From positions 62,001 to 126,000 of the forward strand of contig NZ_JACSKC010000002.1 of NCBI RefSeq assembly GCF_018617395.1: a stretch of DNA of 64,000 nucleotides, written 5' to 3'. Below the pieces are notes generated by a model. That model searched no databases, was not told where the DNA came from, and worked only from the letters and a program-made list of their open reading frames with translations. This document shows positions 1 through 9,027 of the stretch, one piece after another. The stretch comes from Exiguobacterium sp. s48. GTDB lineage: Bacteria > Bacillota > Bacilli > Exiguobacteriales > Exiguobacteriaceae. Position 1 is the first letter of the stretch, and every line of letters starts with the position of its first letter. Both the position numbers and the translations under genes were made by a program.

Positions 1-1
1 G

Positions 2-1141
2 TTCGATTCACATTTGGTGGGCATGCAATCGACATATCCTGAGGACGAGGAAGAAAACGTAACAGACTCGGCCGCAGCAGCGACAGCGATGAGCTCGGGT
101 GTGAAGACATATAATAATGCGATTGCCGTTGATAACGACAAAACAGACGTGAAAACGGTACTTGAACAAGCGAAAGAGAACGGCATGTCGACAGGGCTTG
201 TCGCCACGTCAGAAATCACGCATGCGACGCCGGCTTCTTACGGAGCGCACGAGGAGCAACGTAAGAGTGAGAATGCGATTGCCAACGATTACTACGATGA
301 TTTGATTAATGGTGATCATAAAGTCGACGTCATGCTCGGAGGCGGAACGAAGTTCTTCGAACGTTCGGACCGAAATATTGCGAAACAGTTCCAAGAAGAC
401 GGCTATAGTTATGTCACTTCTGCTGAGGAAATGAAACAAGACAACAACGAGCAAGTACTTGGTCTTTTTGCAGAAGTCGGCATGGATAAAATGATTGACC
501 GTCCAGACGAACAACCGAGTCTTGCGGACATGACGACATCAGCGCTTGATCGTCTAAAAGGAAATGATGATGGCTTCTTCCTTATGGTAGAAGGAAGTCA
601 GATCGACTGGGCCGGACATGATAACGATGTCGTCGGCGCAATGAGCGAGATGAAAGACTTTGAGAAGGCATTTGAGGTCGTTCGTGACTTCGCTAAAGAG
701 AACGGTGAGACGTTGGTCGTCGTGACAGCGGACCACTCGACAGGTGGTATTTCAATCGGAGCGGACGGAAATTACAACTGGGATCCGACACCGATTCAAG
801 CAGCGAAACGTACACCGGACTTCATGGCGAAAGAAATCGAAGGTGGAGCGGACGTGGAAGCGGTCTTGCGTGAGAACATTGATTTGGAATTGACGTCTGA
901 AGAGATTGCTTCTGTGAAGAAAGCGGCTGAGACGAATGATGTGACGGAAATCGACAACGCCATCGAGAAAATCTTCGATCAGCGTTCAGGAACAGGTTGG
1001 ACGACGGGTGGTCACACGGGTGACGACGTGCCGGTATATGCGTTCGGGCCACAACAAGAGAAGTTCGTCGGCATGAGTGATAACACCGATCAAGCAAAAC
1101 GAATCTTCAACTTGTTGAAGAACAACGGGAAGATTAAATAA
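2..1141 (+). CDS. alkaline phosphatase, C-terminal part (5' end outside window)
   Basis: Reading starts in frame at base 2 with FDSHLVGMQSTYPED, so the true start and any signal peptide lie to the left. The motif NVTDSAAAATA carries the phosphorylated serine of the alkaline phosphatase superfamily. Later metal-ligand motifs are visible: EGSQIDWAGHDND, VVTADHSTGG and the C-terminal GGHTGDDVPVYAFGP. The enzyme hydrolyses phosphomonoesters to release phosphate and is normally exported and bound to zinc and magnesium. About 379 codons are visible, so only an N-terminal segment is missing. It is followed by a strong terminator and looks monocistronic at its 3' end. Family assignment is certain; the paralogue (PhoA or PhoB type) cannot be decided. 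Confidence 0.95.
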   Translation, partial: FDSHLVGMQSTYPEDEEENVTDSAAAATAMSSGVKTYNNAIAVDNDKTDVKTVLEQAKENGMSTGLVATSEITHATPASYGAHEEQRKSENAIANDYYDDLINGDHKVDVMLGGGTKFFERSDRNIAKQFQEDGYSYVTSAEEMKQDNNEQVLGLFAEVGMDKMIDRPDEQPSLADMTTSALDRLKGNDDGFFLMVEGSQIDWAGHDNDVVGAMSEMKDFEKAFEVVRDFAKENGETLVVVTADHSTGGISIGADGNYNWDPTPIQAAKRTPDFMAKEIEGGADVEAVLRENIDLELTSEEIASVKKAAETNDVTEIDNAIEKIFDQRSGTGWTTGGHTGDDVPVYAFGPQQEKFVGMSDNTDQAKRIFNLLKNNGKIK

Positions 1142-1153
1142 TCAGGAAATGGA

Positions 1154-1188
1154 ACCGTGCACTTGCTTGAAGTGCACGGTATTTTATT
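1154..1188 (+). terminator. intrinsic terminator of the alkaline phosphatase gene
   Basis: A perfect 11-bp stem (ACCGTGCACTT / AAGTGCACGGT) with a 5-nt loop is followed by ATTTTATT, 12 bases after the stop codon. Confidence 0.85.
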
Positions 1189-1254
1189 GTTCCGATGAAA
1201 CGTTCCCGGGGAATAGTCGTATAGAAGAGTATGATATGAATCGGAGGGATCATC

Positions 1255-1749
1255 ATGCATACGCTCTACATGAAACAAAAAGTGTTCAGCTTACGCGGGC
1301 GCTTTACCATCAAGGATGCTGACGGACATGACCGCTATTTCGTCGAAGGTAGCTTTATGAAGTTTCCAAAATCATTTGAAATCAAAGACACGAACGGTCA
1401 GACGGTCACAACGATTACGAAAAAGACGTTTAGTTTTTTACCGAAGTTTTTCGTAGAAGTGGATGGCATAGACATGATGACCATCTCGAAAGAGTTCTCG
1501 TTTTTTAAACCGAAATATTCAATCGATGCAGCCGGGATCGATGTCCAAGGAGATTGGTGGGACATGGATTTTGATGTGACGAAGAACGGACAGTCGATCG
1601 GAAGTGTACAAAAGAAATGGTTCTCATGGGGCGATAGTTACGAGATTCGTGTCGAAGAACCGGAGATAGAACACTTGCTCATTTCCATCGTCGTAGCCAT
1701 CGATTGCGCGAAAGCAGATCAAGCAGCGGCATCTAGCGCCGCAACATAA
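1255..1749 (+). CDS. LURP-one-related / YxjI family protein
   Basis: A 164-aa protein with the repeated beta-strand pattern of the YxjI/LURP-one-like (tubby-like) fold: MKQKVFSLRGRFTIKDADG, a YFVEGSFM segment, KSFEIKDTNGQTVTTITKK, then a second half with FFKPKYSIDA and WWDMDFDVTKNG. The C-terminus ends in a short hydrophobic stretch (LLISIVVAIDCA). Bacterial members have no established biochemical role. The ATG follows the site ATCGGAGGGATC. It is 13 bases upstream of the NUDIX gene and probably co-transcribed with it. Confidence 0.8.
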   Translation: MHTLYMKQKVFSLRGRFTIKDADGHDRYFVEGSFMKFPKSFEIKDTNGQTVTTITKKTFSFLPKFFVEVDGIDMMTISKEFSFFKPKYSIDAAGIDVQGDWWDMDFDVTKNGQSIGSVQKKWFSWGDSYEIRVEEPEIEHLLISIVVAIDCAKADQAAASSAAT

Positions 1750-1762
1750 AGGGGAGTATCGA

Positions 1763-2305
1763 ATGGAATTTTGGGATGTCTATACGGTCGACCGAGAAAA
1801 GACGGGTCGCACGTGGCAACGGGGAAGTCGATTGCCAGAAGGTGAGTATCACCTTGTCATTCACGTATGTATCTTTAACAAAAAAGGTGAGATGTTGATT
1901 CAACAGCGTCAACCATTTAAGGATGGTTGGGCCAATATGTGGGACATCACAGTCGGGGGAAGTGCGACTGTAGGAGATACGAGCCAACAAGCCGCGATGC
2001 GGGAGCTCGAAGAAGAGATTGGGCTCAAGCTTGATCTATCTCAGACACGTCCACATCTGACGGTCAATTTTGATGAAGGATTTGACGACATTTATTTAGT
2101 CGAAGCGGAAGTAGACTTGAATGAGTTGACGCTTCAAGAATCTGAAGTACAGGCTGTGAAATGGGCGGATGAAGCGACAATTCTTCAAATGATTCAACAA
2201 CATGAATTTATTCCATACCATGAACCAATGATTCCGTTGCTGTTTGCGATGCGAGGGCAATGGGGAGGAATCAATCATAAAGCTGCAGTGAAAGTAGATT
2301 CTTAA
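1763..2305 (+). CDS. NUDIX hydrolase
   Basis: A 180-aa protein. The NUDIX box lies around residues 65-87 (GGSATVGDTSQQAAMREL, then EEEIGL). It keeps the RE..EE core that binds the metal and diphosphate, although the first glutamate position of the consensus is an aspartate. The N-terminal EFWDVYTVDREKTG and EGEYHLVIHVCIF resemble the YfcD/IPP-isomerase-like NUDIX subgroup. The substrate cannot be told from sequence. The ATG is preceded by AAAGGGGAGTATCGA. It is the second gene of a probable two-gene unit ending at the terminator at 2313. Confidence 0.9.
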   Translation: MEFWDVYTVDREKTGRTWQRGSRLPEGEYHLVIHVCIFNKKGEMLIQQRQPFKDGWANMWDITVGGSATVGDTSQQAAMRELEEEIGLKLDLSQTRPHLTVNFDEGFDDIYLVEAEVDLNELTLQESEVQAVKWADEATILQMIQQHEFIPYHEPMIPLLFAMRGQWGGINHKAAVKVDS

Positions 2306-2312
2306 ATGTGTA

Positions 2313-2341
2313 GGCATCGACATGAGTCGGTGCTTTTTTTA
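2313..2341 (+). terminator. intrinsic terminator after the NUDIX gene
   Basis: Stem GCATCGAC / GTCGGTGC with an ATGA loop is followed by seven T residues. Confidence 0.85.
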
Positions 2342-2371
2342 TGTCATTTTGATTGCACTTCATAAAAGTGG

Positions 2372-2435
2372 TTGAAGTTGGAATAGATAAAAAACTATAA
2401 TGAAATTAACGAAAGCGCTTTCGGAAATCGCTTTC
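2372..2435 (+). promoter_or_regulatory. promoter and tandem LacI/CcpA-type operator of the GH16 glucanase gene
   Basis: Seen: -35 TTGAAG (2372-2377), 18-bp spacer, -10 TATAAT (2396-2401). Just downstream lies a perfect 14-bp palindrome CGAAAGCGCTTTCG (2410-2423), and then an imperfect copy GAAATCGCTTTC (2424-2435) whose centre is 13 bp further on. Palindromes with a central CG flanked by AAAG/CTTT are typical of LacI-family repressors, including CcpA (cre). Their position from about +3 to +28 would block transcription. Whether CcpA or a dedicated glucan regulator binds is inference. Confidence 0.75.
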
Positions 2436-2483
2436 AAAAGAACGAACTTACAGATTGCCATCACTTATCCTAAAGGAGGACAC

Positions 2484-4877
2484 ATGATGAAGAAATGGGT
2501 TGCACTCGCACTCGGAACAGGTCTCGTCTTGTCATTGCCACAAGAAGTACCAGCTGAAAAGAGTTCAAAAGCCGACGACGCCAAGTGGAAACTTGTCTGG
2601 TCAGATGAGTTTAGCAAGTCTGAAATTGATCACTCGAAATGGAATTTTGAAACGGGGAACTGGATTGTCGACAAAGATGGAAATCCGGTCGCTGCTGGTT
2701 GGGGAAACAATGAGAAGCAATTTTATACGGACAAAAACGAAAACGCTTTCGTAGAGGACGGTAAGCTCGTCATTCGTGCGAAGAAAGAGCAGGCGTCAGA
2801 TCAATTCGGTACTTATGACTACACATCAGCGAAGTTGACGACGAAGGGCACGTTCAGTAAGACATACGGTCGTTACGAGATGCGAGCGAAACTTCCGACC
2901 GGTAAAGGACTGTGGCCGGCATTTTGGATGCTCCCAGAAGAGGACCGTTACGGTGGGTGGGCAGCATCTGGCGAAATTGACATCATGGAGTCATGGGGCA
3001 GTCAGCCGGACAAAGTTGCTGGTACGATTCACTACGGGGAAACATGGCCAAACAACAAGTACACAGGGAAAGACTATCATTTCGCAGAAGGTGACGGCAT
3101 CGACAAGTGGCATACATATGCGGTCGAGTGGGAGCCTGGCGAGATTCGTTGGTATGTAGATGGTCAACTCTATCAGACACAAAATGACTGGTATGCGAAA
3201 GAAGCAAACAAAGCCTCAAAATATAGCTATCCTGCGCCATTCGACCAAGATTTTTATTTGGTCATGAACTTGGCGGTCGGTGGATGGTTTGATGGAGACG
3301 TCGATGAGACGACACCGTTCCCTGCCGACATGGAAGTCGATTACGTTCGCGTCTTTGACTTGAAGAACGGGAAGTATCGCGATGCTGTCGAACCGACATA
3401 CTCGGATGCAGAAATCGTGTTACCAGAAGGTGCGAAACAACCTTTAGCAGACGGAAACCTCGTCTATGACGAAGACTATACAGAGCCGATCACGACGGTG
3501 ACGAACGGTGCACAGGCGCTCAACCCGACGTATTGGAACTATGTGGCGCTCCCTGACTTTGGTGGAGTCGGCTCAGTCGACGTAATCGACTTGGCAGGGT
3601 CACGTTTTGCAGACATTTCGATTGAGCAAGCGGGAAGCCAACCGTACTCGCATCAATTGATTCAAAACGTGTCACTTGGACAGGGCGGACATTATAAAGT
3701 GACGTTTGACGCCAAGGCGGACGCAGCGCGTTCGATTGCTGTTAAAGTGGGCGGTGGACCGGACCGAGGCTATGCGAAATATTCAGATGAGGGGTCATTC
3801 GATTTGACGACAGACGTTCAAACGTACTCGATGACATTCGATATGACCGAAGAGACTGATCTTGCGGCACGTCTTGAGTTCAACGTCGGACTCAGCACAT
3901 CGGGTGTTCAAATCGGGAACGTCCGTGTCGAGCAAACGCCTCGTGAGGCATTCAATCCGAATGCGACGAAACCGATGCTCGGAGACGGGAACCATGTATA
4001 TAACGGTACGTTCGACCAAGGTGCGATGGATCGTATGACGTATTGGACGTTCGACCCAGGCGTCACGAAAGGGACAGGAATGGTCGATCCAGTCGAGCGT
4101 CTCTTCCGTTTCGAAACGAACAAGAAAAAAGGAGCACCGGCAACATTGGTGCAACAAGGGATTCAATTGCAAGAAGGGCATGAATACGTTCTCCGCTTCA
4201 AAGCCCGTGCAGAGCGCGTGGATGGTCTTCAAGTCGGATTGAACGGAGCGAATGGGGATGCCTATCTCCCGCTTCAGCGTGTCACTTTATCTAAAGCATT
4301 CGATACGTATGAAATTCCGTTCACGATGGAAGCTGGAACGGACCTTATGAGTCAGCTTCAGTTCATTCTCGGTTCTGAAAAAGGTGTGATTGAAATCGAT
4401 GACGTCGAATTGCGCGATGTCACACCGGTGTATATCGACCCATCTCCACTTAAAAATGGTGCATTCACAGAAGGTCTCACCAACTGGGGCTCCTATGTCC
4501 ACTTCGACGCACAGGCTGCTGTCGAAGCGGTGAATGAGGCGGCACTTATCTCGATTACGCAAGAAGGGAACGAGACGTGGAGTGTCCTCATGGAACAAGG
4601 GGGTCTCGAATTACAACAAGACCAAACGTACGTCGTACAATTCGACGCATCTTCTACTGTCGCTCGTTCATTCGAAGTGACGTTAGAGAATGCCGGGTAC
4701 TATCGCTACTTGAGCGAAATCGTTTCAGTCACACCAGAAACGAACACGTACACGTTTGAAGTGACGATGCCGGTAACGGATATGACAGGATTGAAGTTCT
4801 TGATGGGACGCACAGAAGGGTCACCACTCGGTGCTCATGACATCACGATTGATAACGTGAGTGTGACGTTGAAATAA
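2484..4877 (+). CDS. secreted GH16 endo-beta-glucanase (laminarinase type) with three C-terminal beta-sandwich modules
   Basis: A 797-aa protein. The start chosen is the ATG at 2484 directly after AAAGGAGGACAC; the reading frame is open further upstream but has no ribosome site there. Residues 1-25 form a signal peptide (MMKKWVALALGTG... ending PAEK). The GH16 catalytic domain spans about 35-315, with the signature GEIDIMESWG at residues 163-172; E164 is the expected nucleophile and E169 the acid/base. Three related carbohydrate-binding-like modules follow (starting about 321, 499 and 654), each opening with a GN.VY or NGAF motif typical of CBM4/9-type domains. It probably cleaves beta-1,3 or mixed-linkage glucans outside the cell. 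Monocistronic, flanked by its own operator and a terminator. Confidence 0.93.
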   Translation: MMKKWVALALGTGLVLSLPQEVPAEKSSKADDAKWKLVWSDEFSKSEIDHSKWNFETGNWIVDKDGNPVAAGWGNNEKQFYTDKNENAFVEDGKLVIRAKKEQASDQFGTYDYTSAKLTTKGTFSKTYGRYEMRAKLPTGKGLWPAFWMLPEEDRYGGWAASGEIDIMESWGSQPDKVAGTIHYGETWPNNKYTGKDYHFAEGDGIDKWHTYAVEWEPGEIRWYVDGQLYQTQNDWYAKEANKASKYSYPAPFDQDFYLVMNLAVGGWFDGDVDETTPFPADMEVDYVRVFDLKNGKYRDAVEPTYSDAEIVLPEGAKQPLADGNLVYDEDYTEPITTVTNGAQALNPTYWNYVALPDFGGVGSVDVIDLAGSRFADISIEQAGSQPYSHQLIQNVSLGQGGHYKVTFDAKADAARSIAVKVGGGPDRGYAKYSDEGSFDLTTDVQTYSMTFDMTEETDLAARLEFNVGLSTSGVQIGNVRVEQTPREAFNPNATKPMLGDGNHVYNGTFDQGAMDRMTYWTFDPGVTKGTGMVDPVERLFRFETNKKKGAPATLVQQGIQLQEGHEYVLRFKARAERVDGLQVGLNGANGDAYLPLQRVTLSKAFDTYEIPFTMEAGTDLMSQLQFILGSEKGVIEIDDVELRDVTPVYIDPSPLKNGAFTEGLTNWGSYVHFDAQAAVEAVNEAALISITQEGNETWSVLMEQGGLELQQDQTYVVQFDASSTVARSFEVTLENAGYYRYLSEIVSVTPETNTYTFEVTMPVTDMTGLKFLMGRTEGSPLGAHDITIDNVSVTLK

Positions 4878-4886
4878 GAGGATACA

Positions 4887-4925
4887 CAAAACAGGAATCT
4901 CTCATCATGAGAGATTCCTGTTTTT
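4887..4925. terminator. bidirectional terminator between the glucanase gene and mprF
   Basis: A nearly perfect hairpin (ACAGGAATCTCTCAT / ATGAGAGATTCCTGT, 1-nt centre) has AAAA before and TTTTT after, serving both convergent genes. The mprF stop codon touches its right edge. Confidence 0.9.
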
Positions 4926-7417
4926 CAACGTTTCCGACTAATCAATCGCGCTGTCCGTAAGATTGATGGCAGTAGTTTACGACGTTGTCGGAATGCGAGA
5001 TACCGTCCTTCCCACGACGGTTTGAACTTTTGCTTGAACTGTCGCAGTCCACTGAACGGATAGATATAACTGATGTTTTCAAAAATGTCGGCGGCGACGC
5101 GCTCCGGCCAATGGGAGAACGTCTGCTCACCAACGGCGGCAAGTGGTGCCACACCGAGTCCAACATGTTCATAGCCTTCTGCGCGCGCCCATTCGATAAT
5201 GTGAAGGATTAACACTTCAATCGATCCGGTCGGCGCGTTATTTTTTGAACGCATCAAATCGATTGAAATGGCCCCATCTCCTCGGAGTAGCGAAATGAAG
5301 GCTACGACGATACCGTCCGCATCTCGCAATAAGGCAATCGGATAACGCGTCAACGTTTCGTAGTCAAAAAATCCGAGAGAAAAACCTTTCTCGTTTCGAT
5401 TCCCGATCCACTCGTCCGAGATGTCTTTTAACTCTTGTAACAGCAAGAGGCTCGGTTCACAGACGATATCGAACGTGATGCCCTTCTTCTCAAACTGATT
5501 GTAGAGTGAGCGCATATTCGCGCGCTTCTTCCCAGATAAGGAGAAGGTCGAAACGTCAATCGTCGCCTCTTCCCCTAGCTTGAAGAACGTGAAGCCGGCA
5601 TCGTGAAGCCGTGGCATCCAATTCGGTGTGATTTGATAAAATAAAGGAATATATCCGATTCGATCCGCATCTTCAATAAAACGCGTTAACAGTTCAGTCG
5701 CGGCCTGTCGCTCACCTTGGATATCTCCGAGAATAATCGCATGGTTCCGAGCTGTCGCAAATAAGAGACACGCGTTTCCAGCTTCGTTCATATAGAAACG
5801 TTTATCTGCCATATGAACCAAATCAAAGCTACTTGATGTAGGGTACGTTTCTTGGAAGTTCCTCATTCTTGTTTCGTCGTAGGATTCTCCGAGTTCAGGA
5901 CGTTTCCAACGGTCGAACAAGAGAAGGAGTGTACTGCCGACAATCATAGTGAGCAGAAGCAACAAACTCGTCAGCCATGCCGCTTGATGTGACGTGAAAA
6001 ATAAAGCATCCGTTCCGGCAAAGGATTGGAGTAAGAAGGCATGAGAGCCAACGTAAAGGAGAACGTAGAATAGGTTTCGGATGAGGCGTCCGGTCGTTAA
6101 AATCGTTCTGTATCGGACATGACGTTTTCGTGTTAACCAAACAAACGTCGCAAAACCGATGACGACGAAGACTTCAAATAAATTTAAGCCTCGGGCGATG
6201 ACACCGATCGTTGCCCAGATGAATGCGGTGTTAAGCAACCAGAGCGTTCGCTTGGTCCGTACATACATCCCATACACAGATAGGAACATGAGGAGCCCGG
6301 CGCTCAGTAAGAGGAGCGTCCCAATCCACTCGAACCAGCGATTCACTTCATAGAGTGGTGTCACACTCGGGAGAAGTGTCTGAAACCAGATGATGAGACT
6401 GCTCATCAAGGCAATCAAACTTCCTGCTAAGCGCCCAATCTTAGCAAGTGCCCGAGAAACGACGCGCCATACGACGGTTCCGATTTCATAAGACGATCCG
6501 ATGATCGGTCGATGTTCGATTTGTTTGACGACCTGATCTCCAAAGGCGATTGCCGCCAGAAAGAGTCCAATTAAAAATGGGATGACAAAGTATACGAACC
6601 GATAGATGATCAAAGAAGAAAGGACGATGTCTTGGTGAATCCCAAGTTGTGTCATCCCGACGAGGTAGAGCAAGTCAAACGTACCGGCACCGCCCGGAAC
6701 GAGGGAGACGACACCGACGACCGTTGCGACGATGAAGACCCCAAACAGTTGAGGGAATGTGGCGGTTCCGTCAAGCAGTGATAACGCGTAGACAGCCACA
6801 ATCCCGGCACTGACCCATTCCGCAAGGGAAGTCATCGTGTAACCGAGTAAGGTGGACCAACCGACATTTGACCGGCGTGAGGTGACGAACAGATAAAACG
6901 GGAGCATCGCACTTACTGCGAGCAATACGGGCCAAATCCAAGGTTTCGTCCCAACGAGTGCACCGGCTGGGAAAATACCAAAGAGCACACCGATTGAGAG
7001 GATGGAAAGACCACTGATAAGTGTAGGTGTCATCCATCCGATGGCACGAAGCAGACGCTTCGTATCTGTATAAGGACGATATAGGGATGTACGAAGGGCA
7101 ATCCCAATCACTCCACCAAATCCGAGCATGCCGTTCATCGAGTTCGTGATCCATGCCGTTTGTGCGACTTTTCGCTTCGGTAATTGAATCTGTAGCGAGC
7201 GGAGCAAGAAGTAATCATACCCTGTCATCGTCAAGACAGCGAATCCGCCGAGTAGGATGAGTGTGAACTGTTCCCATCCGGTCAGTTGTTTCAATGTCGT
7301 GAAGGCGGTCGCGAGGGAGAGGTTTTTTAATTCCTGTCCACTCTGGATCAAAATTAAGGCGATTAACGCTATAGGGATGAGCCATTTTAATTGTTTCCAT
7401 GAAAAACGAGTGCGCAT
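4925..7417 (-). CDS. mprF: phosphatidylglycerol lysyltransferase MprF
   Basis: An 830-aa two-domain protein. Residues 1 to about 510 hold many hydrophobic helices, including the YLF/LPG-synthase flippase-type region (VPGGAGTFDLLYLVGM around residue 240). From about 530 onward there is a cytosolic GNAT-like transferase domain (SSFDLVHMADKRFYMNEAGN, ISIDLMRSKNN, and a C-terminal FKQKFKPSWEGRYLAF). The enzyme moves an amino acid, classically lysine, from aminoacyl-tRNA to phosphatidylglycerol and flips the product to the outer leaflet, lowering surface charge and giving resistance to cationic peptides. The start ATG follows TAAGGAGAAAATCTC. It is transcribed divergently from adaA. The amino acid specificity (Lys or Ala) cannot be read from sequence. 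Confidence 0.95.
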   Translation of the reverse strand: MRTRFSWKQLKWLIPIALIALILIQSGQELKNLSLATAFTTLKQLTGWEQFTLILLGGFAVLTMTGYDYFLLRSLQIQLPKRKVAQTAWITNSMNGMLGFGGVIGIALRTSLYRPYTDTKRLLRAIGWMTPTLISGLSILSIGVLFGIFPAGALVGTKPWIWPVLLAVSAMLPFYLFVTSRRSNVGWSTLLGYTMTSLAEWVSAGIVAVYALSLLDGTATFPQLFGVFIVATVVGVVSLVPGGAGTFDLLYLVGMTQLGIHQDIVLSSLIIYRFVYFVIPFLIGLFLAAIAFGDQVVKQIEHRPIIGSSYEIGTVVWRVVSRALAKIGRLAGSLIALMSSLIIWFQTLLPSVTPLYEVNRWFEWIGTLLLLSAGLLMFLSVYGMYVRTKRTLWLLNTAFIWATIGVIARGLNLFEVFVVIGFATFVWLTRKRHVRYRTILTTGRLIRNLFYVLLYVGSHAFLLQSFAGTDALFFTSHQAAWLTSLLLLLTMIVGSTLLLLFDRWKRPELGESYDETRMRNFQETYPTSSSFDLVHMADKRFYMNEAGNACLLFATARNHAIILGDIQGERQAATELLTRFIEDADRIGYIPLFYQITPNWMPRLHDAGFTFFKLGEEATIDVSTFSLSGKKRANMRSLYNQFEKKGITFDIVCEPSLLLLQELKDISDEWIGNRNEKGFSLGFFDYETLTRYPIALLRDADGIVVAFISLLRGDGAISIDLMRSKNNAPTGSIEVLILHIIEWARAEGYEHVGLGVAPLAAVGEQTFSHWPERVAADIFENISYIYPFSGLRQFKQKFKPSWEGRYLAFRQRRKLLPSILRTARLISRKR

Positions 7418-7520
7418 GAGATTTTCTCCTTATCTGTCATATGACTGACAGCGTCTTCTAATTAAATCGTACTATAGGATACGGCTGAAATCTGTAAAAC
7501 GTTTCAAAAGAAGAGACTGT

Positions 7521-7566
7521 AAGCGCAAGAAAAAGGACGAAATGTGGATTTTAGATTTGCTACAGT
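7521..7566 (+). promoter_or_regulatory. candidate Ada-activated promoter of adaA-alkA-ogt
   Basis: AAGCGCA at 7521-7527 matches the core of the Ada box known from E. coli (AAAGCGCA). A weak -10-like TACAGT lies at 7561-7566 and no good -35 is visible between, as expected of an activator-dependent promoter. The link to Ada is inference from the downstream gene. Confidence 0.35.
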
Positions 7567-7588
7567 GAGAGTAGAAAGGGGTGTGGAG

Positions 7589-8137
7589 ATGCTGACGTTT
7601 GAAGAAAAGTGGGCGAAAGTAATCGCCTGTGATGCGACGTATGACGGATTATTTTATACGGCTGTGAAGACAACAGGGATCTATTGCCGACCATCGTGCC
7701 GTTCCCGCAAACCAAAAAAAGAGAATGTTGATTTTTACATGACCAAACAAGAAGCAGAAACGAACGGGTTCCGACCGTGCAAACGATGCCAGCCGGAAGT
7801 GGAGCATGCGCCACACCATGCGCTCGTCAAACAAATCATGGCGTATCTTGTGGAACATTACAAACAACCGATTCGCCTCGAACAGATTGCTGAGCATGTT
7901 CAAATGAGTCCTTTTCACTTAGAGCGGACGTTCACTCAAGCGACCGGGAAGACGCCACGGCAACAATTGGAGCAAATTCGGATTGATAAGGCGACTTACT
8001 TATTGCGAACGACCGACATGAGCAATCTGACCGTCTGCTATGAAGTCGGGTTTCAAACGCCATCGAACTTTTACCGCGTGTTCCGACAAGTAAAGGGCTG
8101 CACACCGAATACGTATCGAAAAGGAGAGGACATATGA
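7589..8137 (+). CDS. adaA: AdaA: methylphosphotriester-DNA methyltransferase and AraC-type transcription activator
   Basis: A 182-aa protein from the ATG at 7589, which follows GAAAGGGGTGTGGAG. Residues 1-75 form the Ada zinc domain with all four zinc cysteines, C33, C37, C64 and C67 (YCRPSCRSR and RPCKRCQP). C33 is the expected acceptor of methyl groups from methylphosphotriesters. Residues 85-180 carry an AraC-type double helix-turn-helix (LEQIAEHVQMSPFHLERTF; VCYEVGFQTPSNFYRVFRQ). In the known family, methylation converts the protein into an activator of its own operon. It overlaps alkA by the ATGA of the stop/start, so translation is coupled. The protein lacks the C-terminal O6-methylguanine domain of E. 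coli Ada; that activity is supplied by the third gene. Confidence 0.93.
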   Translation: MLTFEEKWAKVIACDATYDGLFYTAVKTTGIYCRPSCRSRKPKKENVDFYMTKQEAETNGFRPCKRCQPEVEHAPHHALVKQIMAYLVEHYKQPIRLEQIAEHVQMSPFHLERTFTQATGKTPRQQLEQIRIDKATYLLRTTDMSNLTVCYEVGFQTPSNFYRVFRQVKGCTPNTYRKGEDI

Positions 8138-9027
8138 CAGAGATGCTACTCGCTGTTCAACAGCCTTTTGATTTTCAAGAGTGTCTCGTCTTTTTGAGTC
8201 GATCAAAACAAGAAGTGCTCCATGTGACAACGCATGACACGGTTCGAAAGCTGACCCGAATCGAGGAGCGGCTCATTCTAATCGAGCTCCAAGAAGAGGA
8301 GAATCACATTCTTGTACGGTTCCCGGTCGATGAAGTATCAGATATAGAGAAAGAACGTGTCGCATGTGAGGTACGAGACTGGTTAGACCTTGAGCGCGAT
8401 TTGGCCCCATTTGAAGTGATGGGTGCGAAAGATGAAATGCTGGCACCTTTGATTGAATCACATCGCGGATTACGGATGATTGGATTTCCCGATTTGTTCG
8501 AGGCGCTGACTTGGGCCATCATCGGACAACAGATTACTTTATCGTTCGCGTATACAATCAAACGACGCTTCGTTGAACGATATGGAGACCATCGAGTCGT
8601 CGAGGGAAGAACGTACTGGACGTTCCCTCTTGCGGAGCGAATCGCCCTGCTCGAACCGGAAGCATTGCGAGAACTTCAATTTAGTCGAAGGAAAGCAGAG
8701 TATGTCATTGATATTGCACGGGAAATAACGAGTGGAAATCTGTCGAAAACGTCTCTGCAATCACATTCTTCAGCTGATATCCGTCAACGCCTACTCGCGA
8801 TTCGGGGTGTTGGGGAATGGACGGCAGACTATGTCTTGATGAAGTGTTTTCAAGAGGCATCGGCTTTCCCCGTGGCGGATGTCGGATTGCATCAAGCAAT
8901 CCAGCGTCGATTAGGAGTATCTGAAAAGCCGACAATCGAAGACGTGAAACGTTACGGGGAGCATTGGCAAGGATGGGAAGGATACGCAACGTTCTATCTA
9001 TGGAGGTCATTATATGGAGACGTATAA
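8134..9027 (+). CDS. alkA: DNA-3-methyladenine glycosylase II (AlkA/YfjP type)
   Basis: A 297-aa HhH-GPD glycosylase. The helix-hairpin-helix is AIRGVGEWTADYVLM at residues 222-236. The catalytic aspartate is D249 in FPVADVGLH. The N-terminal 90 residues form the extra beta domain of AlkA-type enzymes, and FEALTWAIIGQQIT marks the start of the helical core. It removes 3-methyladenine and other alkylated bases, giving abasic sites for base-excision repair. It overlaps adaA by 4 nt and ogt by 14 nt, the middle of a tightly coupled adaptive-response operon. Confidence 0.93.
   Translation: MTEMLLAVQQPFDFQECLVFLSRSKQEVLHVTTHDTVRKLTRIEERLILIELQEEENHILVRFPVDEVSDIEKERVACEVRDWLDLERDLAPFEVMGAKDEMLAPLIESHRGLRMIGFPDLFEALTWAIIGQQITLSFAYTIKRRFVERYGDHRVVEGRTYWTFPLAERIALLEPEALRELQFSRRKAEYVIDIAREITSGNLSKTSLQSHSSADIRQRLLAIRGVGEWTADYVLMKCFQEASAFPVADVGLHQAIQRRLGVSEKPTIEDVKRYGEHWQGWEGYATFYLWRSLYGDV

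Noticed and set aside
2400-2483. N-terminal extension of the GH16 glucanase
   Set aside because: It spans the operator palindromes and would bury the signal peptide; the ATG 2484 has the ribosome site.
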